A stretch of DNA of 6,264 nt from Chloroflexota bacterium (GCA_021823555.1 JAKANW010000184.1:1-6264); one strand, 5' to 3'; positions 1 to 6,264 are shown, counted from the stretch's first letter. Notes: generated by a model from the letters alone, not told the origin. Numbers and translations: made by a program.

Positions 1-1
1 A

Positions 2-1213
2 ATGACTGGCGTCCTGCTCGACTTGCCGTTCTTTGCCAGCATGTCAGCCGAACTGCAAGACCGCATGGCGGGCATTGAAAAACAGGTCTTTGATCTGGTT
101 GGCAAAGTTTTTAATATTAACTCGACCCAACAGCTCTCGGATATCCTGTTCAATCGGCTGCGGCTCGAGCCGCCTGACCGTGGCCGCAAAACAGCCAGCG
201 GTCACTACTCGACGTCTGCCGAGGTACTCGAGGCCCTGAGCGGCAAGCATCCCGTGGTGGACCTGGTACTCGAGCACCGCGAGCTATCTAAACTCAAATC
301 CACTTACGTGGATGCCTTGCCCACTGCCGTTGATTCCCAGACCGGCCGCGTGCATACCTCTTACAGCCAGACGGGAGCGGTAACCGGGCGGTTATCCTCG
401 TCCAACCCGAACCTGCAAAACATTCCCATCCGCACGGAGGAGGGACGCCGCGTCCGCAGCGGGTTCATTGCGGCCAAAGGAAATGTCCTGCTTTCGGTGG
501 ACTACTCGCAGATCGAGCTGCGCATCGTGGCGCACATGGCCGGGGACGAGGGCATGTTAGCGGCCTTCCGCGCCGGGCAGGATATCCACGCGACGACCGC
601 GGCAGCCATCTACCAGGTCCCATTGGAAGCGGTGACGAAAGAGATGCGTCGCCATGCCAAAGCCATCAACTTCGGCCTCATCTACGGCATGTCTGCCTTT
701 GGCCTGACGCGTTCGACCGAACTCACGCTGGCGGAGGCCGAGGATTTCGTCAAGGCCTATTTCAAACAATTCCCCGGCATCAAGAAATACCTGGACGGCA
801 TCCGCGAACTGGCCAGGAAACAAGGCTACGTGGAAACCCTGCTGGGCCGCCGCCGCTACTTCCCCGCCCTGCAAAGCAAGTTGAACGTGGCAGTGAAGAA
901 CCGGGAGGAGCGCGAGGCCATCAACGCGCCCATTCAAGGCACCGCCGCGGACATTATGAAACTGGCCATGCTGCGCATTCCAGCCGCGTTGAAGGAAGCC
1001 GGGCTGCAATCCAAAATGCTCCTGCAAGTCCATGATGAACTCGTGCTCGAATGCCCGCAGGAAGAGGTGGAAAAGACCGCCCGCGTCGTGCAGGAGACGA
1101 TGGAGACAACCTACCCCTTGAGCATCCCGCTTTCCACCGAGGCCCGTTCAGGGCAAAGTTGGGGCGAGATGCAGGTATTGAACCTGGTTCACAATCAATC
1201 ACGTAAAGATTAA
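2..1213 (+). CDS. polA: DNA polymerase I, C-terminal polymerase domain (5'-truncated by the window edge)
   Basis: Family A DNA polymerase, which fills gaps in DNA repair and replaces Okazaki-fragment RNA primers in the cytoplasm. The visible 403 residues cover most of the palm, fingers and thumb-proximal region. E. coli Pol I has 928 residues, so about 540 N-terminal residues (5'-nuclease and 3'-5' exonuclease-like regions) lie outside the window. The ATG at base 2 is internal, matching the conserved TGVLLD segment. Landmarks are TGRLSS with R130 (E. coli R668 equivalent), motif A DYSQIELR with catalytic D167, the O-helix/motif B RRHAKAINFGLIYGM with R216, K220, F224 and Y228, and motif C VHDE with catalytic D345. 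All catalytic residues are present, so the enzyme should be active. Phe at position 224 (E. coli F762) is the usual ddNTP-discriminating form. The C-terminus runs about 15 residues past the usual end. No terminator is evident after the TAA stop. Whether the exonuclease domain is functional cannot be judged here. Confidence 0.97.
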   Translation: MTGVLLDLPFFASMSAELQDRMAGIEKQVFDLVGKVFNINSTQQLSDILFNRLRLEPPDRGRKTASGHYSTSAEVLEALSGKHPVVDLVLEHRELSKLKSTYVDALPTAVDSQTGRVHTSYSQTGAVTGRLSSSNPNLQNIPIRTEEGRRVRSGFIAAKGNVLLSVDYSQIELRIVAHMAGDEGMLAAFRAGQDIHATTAAAIYQVPLEAVTKEMRRHAKAINFGLIYGMSAFGLTRSTELTLAEAEDFVKAYFKQFPGIKKYLDGIRELARKQGYVETLLGRRRYFPALQSKLNVAVKNREEREAINAPIQGTAADIMKLAMLRIPAALKEAGLQSKMLLQVHDELVLECPQEEVEKTARVVQETMETTYPLSIPLSTEARSGQSWGEMQVLNLVHNQSRKD

Positions 1214-1252
1214 AATAGCGTTGTGAACGCCGCACAAACCGCGCTGGAGCGG

Positions 1253-1258
1253 TACAAT
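1253..1258 (+). promoter_or_regulatory. Possible -10 box (TACAAT) for the TPR gene
   Basis: TACAAT matches the TATAAT consensus at 5 of 6 positions and ends only 10 bases before the ATG at 1269. Initiation 6-10 bases downstream would give a leader of a few bases or none. Only a weak -35 candidate is present (CGCACA at 1231-1236, 3 of 6, spacer 16). The gap 1214-1268 also holds two short inverted repeats, GCGTT-GTG-AACGC (1218-1230) and ACCGC/GCGGT (1238-1242 with 1249-1253). The second overlaps the box by one base. Neither has a T tract, so neither looks like a terminator. Confidence 0.4.
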
Positions 1259-1268
1259 TCAAACCACT

Positions 1269-3581
1269 ATGCCCGGACGAGAAGACGTTTTCCAAAAAGC
1301 AATGAACGAAGGCCACTCGGCTGCCTGGGACCAGGAATGGGATAAAGCTGTTATAGCTTATCGCCGGGCTTTGCAGGAATTCCCCGATCACCCAAAGGCA
1401 CTCAACAGCCTCGCGCTGGCGCTTTATCAGCTTGCACACGTTGAAGAGGCCCTTCAAATCTACCTGCAAGTTGCCAGGAAGTCACCCGACGATCCGATCC
1501 CCGTTGAAAGAGTGGCCCAGCTTTCCGAACGTCTTGGGGACTTGAAAACCGCTGTTGATGCTGCCATGCGTGCGGCCGAGCTTTATCTAAACCAGCGCGA
1601 TGTTGATAAAGCCATCGAGAACTGGGTACGTGTCACCACACTCAGCCCGGAACATGCAGCCGCTCACTCGCGCCTGGCTCTCGTCCACGAAAAACTTGGT
1701 CATAACCAGCAGGCTGCCACCGAATATCTGGCTGTAGCCAGCCTCTTCCAGCGCAGCGGTAACATTGAAAAAACCCAGGAGTTGGTGGACAAGGCTATTC
1801 AACTTGTTCCGCAGAGTCAAGAAGCCAGGCAGGCCCAGGCATTGCTCAGGGCCGGCCAATTGCTTCCAAAACCTGTGCGCGGCAAAGGCGGGACCGGGCC
1901 GATCCTCATGGCGCAGATCAAGCAATTACAGAAGCCAAAGCAGGCTACCGCATCCGGCCTTGACCCGGTGGCTGAGGCGCGCCAAAAAGCGTTATCTCAA
2001 CTGGCGGAGATCCTCTTCGAGTACTCCGACGACACCCCAGCCGCCCAGGAACGACGCGGCCTGGCAGCCATCGTCAAAGGCACGGGACAACTTACCATGC
2101 AACAGGCCGAGCAGACCAAGGTTGTCATGCATCTGGGTCAGGCCATTGACGCCCTCTCGAAAGGTCAGGATGCTCAAGCTGCCGAGGAACTCGACCGTGC
2201 CCTGGAAGCCGGTTTCAGCCATCCCTCTTTGTATTTTCTCCTGGGACTGCTGCGCACGAAGGGCGATCGGCTCGAAAGCGCACAGCGCTGTTTACAACAC
2301 GCCGTCAAACACAACGATTATGGGCTGGGAGCACGATTGCTGCAAGGACAAATTCTCTCAAAAAAGGGCCAGGTCAGGGAAGCCGCGCCCGAATATCTTG
2401 AAGCCCTGAAAATGGCCGACGCGATGATGGTGCCCGCCGAGCAAGCCGACGAGATCCGCCAGTTATACGAGCCACTGATCGAAGACCAGCGCAACCAGAC
2501 GGATGATGATGCCAGCCGCCGCCTGTGCGAAAACATTGATAGCCTGCTGATGCGCCCGGACTGGCGCGACCAGCTTCACAAATCCCGTGAGGAAATGCCC
2601 AAGCAGGACAGCGACGTGCCTCTCCCATTGGCGGAAGTGCTTCTGCAAGCCCAATCGAGCCAGGTTCTTGAGTCCATCAACCGTATTCACCAACTGGCGC
2701 GCATGGGCATGCTGCGCTCCGCCATGGATGAAGCCTTTGATGCCATTCGACACGCGCCCGCTTATTTACCAATTCACACATTGATCGGCGACCTGCTGAT
2801 CCAGGATGGCCGCAACCAGGATGCAATCGCAAAATTCAGCGTGGTGGCTGAAGCCTATAGCGTCCGCGGAGAGGTCGGTCAGGCCACCAAATTGCTGCGG
2901 CGCGTCATCCAGCTATCGCCGATGGACCAGGTAGCCCGTACCCGTTTAATTGACCTGCTTGTCTCACGCGGCCAGGTGGATGACGCCGTCAACGAATATC
3001 TTGAATTGGCTGACATCTACTACCGGTTGGCCGAATTGGATATGGCACGCAAGACATACACCACCGCCCTGCGTGTCGTCCAGCAATCCAACGCGGACCG
3101 CGCCTGGAACGTACACATCCTGCAGCGCATGGCTGATATTGACTTGCAGCGCCTGGACTGGAAACAAGCCATGCGCGTCTTTGAGCAGATCCGCACCCTG
3201 CGCCCCAATGACGAGACAGTCCGCAAGCAACTGGTGGAATTGAATTTACGGATGGGCCAGCAGCAACAAGCCATGGCCGAACTGGAAAGCTTCATCGCCT
3301 ACCTCGAGAGCAATCGCCAGAACTCGAAGATCATTCCATTCCTCAACGAATTGATCAAAGATCACGATGACCAACCCATGCTTCAGCGCATCCTGGCAAA
3401 CCAGCTGCATCGCACAGGCCATACTGAGGAAGCCATAGCCTGCCTGGACAAATTGGGCGAAGCCCTGCTAACAGCTAAGAAGAAAAAAGAAGCGCTCGAA
3501 GTGATCACCCAGATCATTCAGATGGGGCCGCCAAACGCCGATGACTATCGTCATTTACTGACCAAGATTCAGAGCAGCTAG
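1269..3581 (+). CDS. Tetratricopeptide (TPR) repeat protein, function unknown
   Basis: A 770-residue, all-helical, probably cytoplasmic protein with no signal peptide or membrane segment. TPR-like helix pairs fall in three blocks. Residues about 11-195 hold around five repeats (for example WDKAVIAYRRALQEFPDHP and RDVDKAIENWVRVTTLSPEH). Residues about 285-385 hold two to three repeats (AAEELDRALEAGFSHPS). Residues about 465-755 hold roughly seven degenerate repeats (GEVGQATKLLRRVIQLSP, DWKQAMRVFEQIRTLRPND). Between them lie a Gly/Lys/Gln-rich linker (about 198-235) and an acidic/charged linker (about 385-450). No catalytic domain is visible. TPR arrays normally act as protein-binding scaffolds, but the partner is unknown. 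The ATG at 1269 is chosen because the following residues flow into the first helix. It has no good Shine-Dalgarno: GGAG at 1246-1249 is 19 bases away. The next in-frame ATG, at 1302, also lacks one. The gene ends just before a strong intrinsic terminator, so it is probably the last or only gene of its transcript. Confidence 0.9.
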   Translation: MPGREDVFQKAMNEGHSAAWDQEWDKAVIAYRRALQEFPDHPKALNSLALALYQLAHVEEALQIYLQVARKSPDDPIPVERVAQLSERLGDLKTAVDAAMRAAELYLNQRDVDKAIENWVRVTTLSPEHAAAHSRLALVHEKLGHNQQAATEYLAVASLFQRSGNIEKTQELVDKAIQLVPQSQEARQAQALLRAGQLLPKPVRGKGGTGPILMAQIKQLQKPKQATASGLDPVAEARQKALSQLAEILFEYSDDTPAAQERRGLAAIVKGTGQLTMQQAEQTKVVMHLGQAIDALSKGQDAQAAEELDRALEAGFSHPSLYFLLGLLRTKGDRLESAQRCLQHAVKHNDYGLGARLLQGQILSKKGQVREAAPEYLEALKMADAMMVPAEQADEIRQLYEPLIEDQRNQTDDDASRRLCENIDSLLMRPDWRDQLHKSREEMPKQDSDVPLPLAEVLLQAQSSQVLESINRIHQLARMGMLRSAMDEAFDAIRHAPAYLPIHTLIGDLLIQDGRNQDAIAKFSVVAEAYSVRGEVGQATKLLRRVIQLSPMDQVARTRLIDLLVSRGQVDDAVNEYLELADIYYRLAELDMARKTYTTALRVVQQSNADRAWNVHILQRMADIDLQRLDWKQAMRVFEQIRTLRPNDETVRKQLVELNLRMGQQQQAMAELESFIAYLESNRQNSKIIPFLNELIKDHDDQPMLQRILANQLHRTGHTEEAIACLDKLGEALLTAKKKKEALEVITQIIQMGPPNADDYRHLLTKIQSS

Positions 3582-3600
3582 ATATTGAAACAGACAAGCT

Positions 3601-3631
3601 ATACCGGGTCGCCACCCGGTGTTTTTCTTTT
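3601..3631 (+). terminator. Rho-independent terminator after the TPR gene
   Basis: A perfect 7-bp inverted repeat, ACCGGGT (3603-3609) with ACCCGGT (3614-3620), closes a CGCC loop. It can be extended by one G-U and one A-U pair at the base. It is followed at once by a T-rich run (GTTTTTCTTTT, 3621-3631). It begins 20 bases after the TPR stop codon and insulates the heme A synthase gene from upstream transcription. There is no matching A-run on the left, so it looks one-directional. Confidence 0.87.
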
Positions 3632-3665
3632 ATAAAATGGGGATGCTGCCCTCAACCAGGAGAAG

Positions 3666-3671
3666 TATAAT
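3666..3671 (+). promoter_or_regulatory. Possible -10 box (TATAAT) for the heme A synthase gene
   Basis: An exact TATAAT hexamer lies between the upstream terminator and the gene, where a promoter is needed. Initiation about 7 bases downstream would give a leader of roughly 25-30 bases containing the Shine-Dalgarno site. No convincing -35 hexamer is seen at 16-18 bases upstream; the best register matches 2 of 6. Confidence 0.45.
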
Positions 3672-3694
3672 CCCACCCGCTTTTACCGATTTGA

Positions 3695-3700
3695 CTGGAG
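3695..3700 (+). promoter_or_regulatory. Ribosome binding site that sets the heme A synthase start
   Basis: CTGGAG ends five bases before the ATG at 3706. This supports that codon over the upstream in-frame GTG at 3619, which sits inside the terminator hairpin. It also supports it over the ATGs at 3637 and 3643, which lack such a site and lie upstream of the TATAAT box. Confidence 0.7.
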
Positions 3701-3705
3701 ATCCT

Positions 3706-4776
3706 ATGCCAAAAACTCAAAACCGGGCTGTGATGATCTGGCTCTTCATTTTCGCTTTTTTCGTTGCCTTCCTGGTCTTGTGGGGAGGCTTTACGCGGCT
3801 GACCCGTTCCGGGCTGTCCATTGTTGAATGGAATCCCATTAGCGGCGTTATTCCTCCCATTGGCCAGCAGGCCTGGCAGGAGGAATTTGCCAAATACCGG
3901 TTGACCCCCGAGTTCAAACTGGTCAATTACAACATGACCCTGGAAGAGTACCAGTATATTTTCTACATCGAGTGGATACATCGCCTGCTGGCCCGCACGG
4001 TTGGGCTGGTCTATGCCATCCCTGTATTTTTCTTCCTGTTCACCAAGAGAATCCCCTGGAAGGAATTCGGCATGTACTTTGCCATGGGCATGCTCTTTAT
4101 CGTACAAGCTTTCGCAGGTTGGTACATGGTTGCCAGCGGCCTGCAGGATCAACCTGCTGTCAGCCATTATCTGCTGACCACTCATTTATTCCTGGCGCTC
4201 ACCTTGTTTGGCCTGAGCCTGTGGACGGCCTACGGACATGGCGTCGGATTCCATGAAGGCCGGGCAAAGTTCTCCCTACCGTCAAAACTGGCTGTGGTCG
4301 CCTTCCTGGCCTTGCTGGTGCAGATTGCCTATGGCGGTTTTACCGCCGGATTGAAAGCTGGTCACGTCTCGAATACCTGGCCGTTGATGATGGGCCAGTG
4401 GATCCCCAAGGGGCTGCTCAGTGCGCTTCAACCCTGGACCCTGAACCTGGTCCAGACGCCTCAGACGGTGATGTTCATCCATCGCTGGTTCGCGTTCGTG
4501 GTGCTCGTGATGGCAGGCATCGTTTATTTAACGGCGCGCAGGTTCGGGCTCCCGCGTGATGCGCAAAAGGCGGCCTTGGCCCTACTGGGGCTGGTCTGCC
4601 TCCAAATCCTGTTCGGGATCAGCGTGGTTGTCTTCAACGTTGAAATTGTGGTCGCCCTGATCCACCAGACAATGGCGATTATTTTATTTGCCTCCACACT
4701 CTACCTGATCCATCGCACCCGCGCTGCCGACCTTCAGCATGGGGCCAAAGCTGAAGTTGGCAGTCAGCCAACATAG
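3706..4776 (+). CDS. ctaA: Heme A synthase, COX15/CtaA family (COX15-like subtype)
   Basis: An integral membrane monooxygenase that oxidises the C8 methyl of heme O to a formyl group, giving heme A for aa3/caa3-type cytochrome oxidases. The product has 356 residues, normal for the alphaproteobacterial/mitochondrial subtype and longer than Bacillus CtaA (about 300). About eight membrane segments are visible, near residues 10-28, 93-112, 120-142, 155-176, 194-213, 254-276, 288-309 and 313-335. Family marks are GGFTRLTRSGLSIVEWNPI (27-45), the EWIHR motif with E89 and H92, H160, the AGLKAG..SNTWPLMMG segment (214-230), H259 in FIHRW and H320 in ALIHQT. These four His fit the two heme-ligand pairs, and E89 is the conserved catalytic acid. 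Only one Cys (C298) is present, so the extracytoplasmic Cys pair of the Bacillus type is absent. The gene appears to stand alone. The heme O synthase gene (ctaB) and the oxidase subunit genes are not in this window, although they are often neighbours in other bacteria. Confidence 0.95.
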   Translation: MPKTQNRAVMIWLFIFAFFVAFLVLWGGFTRLTRSGLSIVEWNPISGVIPPIGQQAWQEEFAKYRLTPEFKLVNYNMTLEEYQYIFYIEWIHRLLARTVGLVYAIPVFFFLFTKRIPWKEFGMYFAMGMLFIVQAFAGWYMVASGLQDQPAVSHYLLTTHLFLALTLFGLSLWTAYGHGVGFHEGRAKFSLPSKLAVVAFLALLVQIAYGGFTAGLKAGHVSNTWPLMMGQWIPKGLLSALQPWTLNLVQTPQTVMFIHRWFAFVVLVMAGIVYLTARRFGLPRDAQKAALALLGLVCLQILFGISVVVFNVEIVVALIHQTMAIILFASTLYLIHRTRAADLQHGAKAEVGSQPT

Positions 4777-4804
4777 AACAGATTTGCGGATGCGTTGGGC
4801 GGTA

Positions 4805-4813
4805 TGGTAAAAT
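4805..4813 (+). promoter_or_regulatory. Possible extended -10 promoter for the membrane-protein gene
   Basis: TGGTAAAAT combines the TGn extension with a TAAAAT hexamer (5 of 6). A partial -35, TTGCGG at 4784-4789 (3 of 6), lies 18 bases upstream. A start about 7 bases downstream (near 4820) would fall between the two candidate start codons, ATG 4817 and ATG 4823. That would favour the second one on a nearly leaderless message. Confidence 0.45.
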
Positions 4814-4816
4814 TAA

Positions 4817-5815
4817 ATGGTTATGGAAGCTCCTAAACCTAAATTTGAAACTCTCCCTCCGCCTCCCGGCGTAATCGGTTCACTAAAAGCGGGCTTCGAT
4901 GCGGTCACCATGCACCTGACGGTGATCCTGCTGCCGCTGGCGCTGGACTTGCTGCTTTGGTTGGGCCCGCACCTGAGCCTGGAGCAGTTGTTCAAGCCCG
5001 TGCTGGCAGACTTTCAACAAATGGGAGCCAGCAGCGGGTTTTCGGCGTCCGACCTCAGCCAGGCGCTCGAAATCTACAAGTCTGGGCTGCATCAGTTCAA
5101 CCTGCTGGCCATTTTGCGTACCTTCCCGATAGGAATTTCCAGCCTGATGAGCGGCCTCCAGCCACTGACCACCCCCCTGGGTGCAGTCACCATTGTACAG
5201 GTGAATTCATTCATCAGCATGTTTGGCTGGATGGCCCTGTTGACTTCCCTCGGCTGGCTGGGCGGCGGGATCTATTTCCGCTGGGTGGCATCAACGGTCT
5301 CTCCCGAGGGTCAGCCTGTGCGCGGCGATGCAGTGCTCCAGGCATTTCTGCTATCCGTTTTGTGGATGATCGCTTCGTTCGTGATTGGAACGCCGGTCTT
5401 TATCGTGATCTACATTCTGTTTGCCATCAACGCTGTCCTGGGACAGGGCGCGATCCTGTTCCTGGGGTTTCTGTCCATGTGGCTGGTGGTGCCGTTGTTC
5501 TTCTCTGCACATGGGATTTTCATGCGTCGACAGAACGCCCTGCTTTCCATTTCGAGCAGCTTGCAACTGACCCGATTCACTTTGCCGAGCAGCAGCCTGT
5601 TCGTATTGAGTGTGTTGTTGATCAGCATCGGTTTGAATTACGTATGGAGCATTCCCCCGGCTGACTCGTGGATGTCGCTGGTGGGCATTTTTGGACACGC
5701 GTTCATCTCAACTGCCTTGTTGACTGCCAGTTTTATTTATTATCGTGATACGACGGCCTGGCTACAAATCATGTTCGAGCGGTTGAAGGCCGGGACGACT
5801 ACACCACAGGCATAG
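4817..5815 (+). CDS. Multi-pass membrane protein of unknown function
   Basis: A 332-residue protein (330 if it starts at the ATG at 4823). It has a short cytosolic-looking N-terminus rich in Pro (PPPPG at 15-19), then about six hydrophobic segments: roughly residues 32-52, 133-157, 173-204, 207-231, 257-278 and 287-308. The third may be two shorter helices. A long segment (about 53-130) after the first helix is only partly hydrophobic and may lie at the membrane surface. The region around 240-253 (ALLSISSSLQLTR) followed by a helix, and the ending FIYYRDTTAWLQ, recall membrane-domain proteins of the GlpQ-membrane/DUF975-like type. That resemblance is weak and I assign no function. No catalytic motif, lipobox or cleavable signal is evident. 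Neither candidate start has a Shine-Dalgarno. The -10-like box just upstream argues for 4823, but 4817 is kept as the longer form. No clear terminator follows, only T6 at 5817-5822 without a convincing hairpin, so read-through into gyrB is possible. Confidence 0.88.
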   Translation: MVMEAPKPKFETLPPPPGVIGSLKAGFDAVTMHLTVILLPLALDLLLWLGPHLSLEQLFKPVLADFQQMGASSGFSASDLSQALEIYKSGLHQFNLLAILRTFPIGISSLMSGLQPLTTPLGAVTIVQVNSFISMFGWMALLTSLGWLGGGIYFRWVASTVSPEGQPVRGDAVLQAFLLSVLWMIASFVIGTPVFIVIYILFAINAVLGQGAILFLGFLSMWLVVPLFFSAHGIFMRRQNALLSISSSLQLTRFTLPSSSLFVLSVLLISIGLNYVWSIPPADSWMSLVGIFGHAFISTALLTASFIYYRDTTAWLQIMFERLKAGTTTPQA

Positions 5816-5873
5816 ATTTTTTCCCGCCCTTTCCCTCCTACGAGAAATCAGGGCAGGCAGGTTGAGAGATTTT

Positions 5874-5880
5874 CGGAGGT
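5874..5880 (+). promoter_or_regulatory. Strong Shine-Dalgarno site of gyrB
   Basis: CGGAGGT contains a full GGAGG core (5875-5879) five bases before the GTG at 5885. It is the best ribosome binding site in the window and fixes the GTG as the start. There is no ATG before the conserved RRRPGMY segment. The 69-base gap upstream also holds CCTCC at 5834-5838, complementary to this core. No clear gyrB-specific promoter is seen in the gap. Confidence 0.85.
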
Positions 5881-5884
5881 TTTT

Positions 5885-6264
5885 GTGGTTCAAGCGAATA
5901 CCAAATACGAAGCTGAGAATATTCAAGTACTCGAAGGCCTTGAAGCGGTCAGGCGCCGCCCGGGCATGTACGTGGGCGGCACCGATATCAAGGCGCTGCA
6001 TCACCTCGTTTACGAGGTGGTGGATAACTCGGTAGATGAAGCGCTAGCCGGGGTCTGCACACGCATTGACATCACCATCCATTCCGATTCGAGCGTGACC
6101 GTGGAAGACAACGGGCGCGGCATCCCGGTCGGTACGCACCCGACCATGAAGAAATCGGCCTTGGAGGTGGTCATGACCACCCTGCATGCCGGCGGTAAGT
6201 TTGGCGGCGGCGGATACAAGGTCTCAGGCGGTTTGCACGGTGTGGGCGTCAGTGCGGTCAACGC
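5885..6264 (+). CDS. gyrB: DNA gyrase subunit B, N-terminal ATPase part (3'-truncated by the window edge)
   Basis: ATPase subunit of DNA gyrase, a cytoplasmic type IIA topoisomerase that introduces negative supercoils with GyrA. The 126 visible codons cover the start of the GHKL ATP-binding domain out of a usual 640-800 residues. The Bergerat-fold residues are intact: RRRPGMY (23-29), E44 in [11 protein letters not shown] as the catalytic base (E. coli E42) with N48 as Mg/ATP ligand, D75 in EDNGRGIP (the adenine-binding Asp, E. coli D73), and [19 protein letters not shown] (103-121) with K105 (E. coli K103). The [14 protein letters not shown] form is common in Gram-positive-type GyrB, while E. 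coli has GGKFDDNSYKVSGG. The start is GTG, set by the Shine-Dalgarno at 5874-5880. The paralogue ParE shares these motifs, so gyrB is preferred over parE but not proven from this fragment. The usual dnaA-dnaN-recF neighbours are not seen upstream. Confidence 0.93.
   Translation, partial: MVQANTKYEAENIQVLEGLEAVRRRPGMYVGGTDIKALHHLVYEVVDNSVDEALAGVCTRIDITIHSDSSVTVEDNGRGIPVGTHPTMKKSALEVVMTTLHAGGKFGGGGYKVSGGLHGVGVSAVN

Noticed and set aside
557..1033. A 158-codon - strand open frame inside polA
   Set aside because: It is fully antisense to the conserved polymerase motifs A to C, which explain the sequence. Its product looks like a shadow translation.
1218..1253. Hairpins after polA as a possible terminator
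   Set aside because: The stems are only 5 bp and no T tract follows. They may be chance or part of the promoter region.
954..1469. A 171-codon open frame on the - strand across the polA end and the TPR start
   Set aside because: It lies antisense to two well-supported genes and spans their intergenic gap. Its translation has no recognisable domain, and such frames are common opposite G+C-rich genes.
1765..2409. A 214-codon + strand open frame in another frame of the TPR gene
   Set aside because: The translation is rich in Arg, Ser, Pro and Trp, typical of an off-frame reading. The TPR frame is continuous through the region.
3619..3705. A longer ctaA start at the GTG at 3619, adding 29 residues
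   Set aside because: That codon sits in the terminator stem, and the added residues do not resemble a COX15 N-terminus. The ATG at 3706 has a good ribosome binding site.
3652..4185. A 177-codon - strand open frame over the start of ctaA
   Set aside because: It is antisense to the conserved COX15 N-terminal half, and its translation has no family features.
4957..5664. A 235-codon + strand open frame inside the membrane-protein gene
   Set aside because: The off-frame product has no hydrophobic segments or motifs. The main frame has regular transmembrane helices.
5817..5854. A terminator between the membrane-protein gene and gyrB
   Set aside because: The T run at 5817-5822 has no stable hairpin before it. 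The GCCCT/AGGGC pair has a 19-base loop and no T tract after it.
5816..5884. A replication origin or DnaA boxes next to gyrB
   Set aside because: No TTATCCACA-like boxes or AT-rich unwinding region are seen, and dnaA, dnaN and recF are not adjacent.

Overview
The window (roughly 56% G+C by eye) is an ordinary stretch of bacterial chromosome with five same-strand (+) genes. In order they are: the 3' part of polA (DNA polymerase I), a 770-residue TPR-repeat protein, a heme A synthase of the COX15 type, a multi-pass membrane protein of unknown function, and the 5' part of gyrB. There is no sign of a mobile element, CRISPR array, tRNA or rRNA. The longest non-coding gap is about 124 bases. My best guess at the organism is a member of the Chloroflexota, probably class Anaerolineae. 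This rests on the look of the TPR protein and the membrane protein, and on a GyrB N-terminus that resembles Gram-positive types. It is an inference and no search was run.

Layout: polA enters from the left edge already inside its polymerase domain and ends at 1213. A 55-base gap carries a possible -10 box close to the start of the TPR gene (1269-3581). A clear intrinsic terminator at 3601-3631 separates that gene from the heme A synthase gene. The latter has its own -10-like box and Shine-Dalgarno site and runs 3706-4776. After a 40-base gap containing an extended -10 box comes the membrane-protein gene (4817 or 4823 to 5815). After 69 more bases, a strong Shine-Dalgarno site precedes a GTG start for gyrB, which runs off the right edge.

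The five genes do not form an obvious pathway. polA and gyrB are DNA-maintenance housekeeping genes. The heme A synthase supplies the cofactor of aa3/caa3-type terminal oxidases, so the organism should be able to respire oxygen. The TPR and membrane proteins have no assignable function. The terminator and the separate promoter-like boxes suggest mostly single-gene transcription units.

I did not find a clear undescribed system. The observations most worth a second look are: -10-like boxes placed so close to two start codons that leaderless transcripts are plausible; a COX15 of the alphaproteobacterial/mitochondrial type in a probable non-proteobacterium; and the two uncharacterised proteins.
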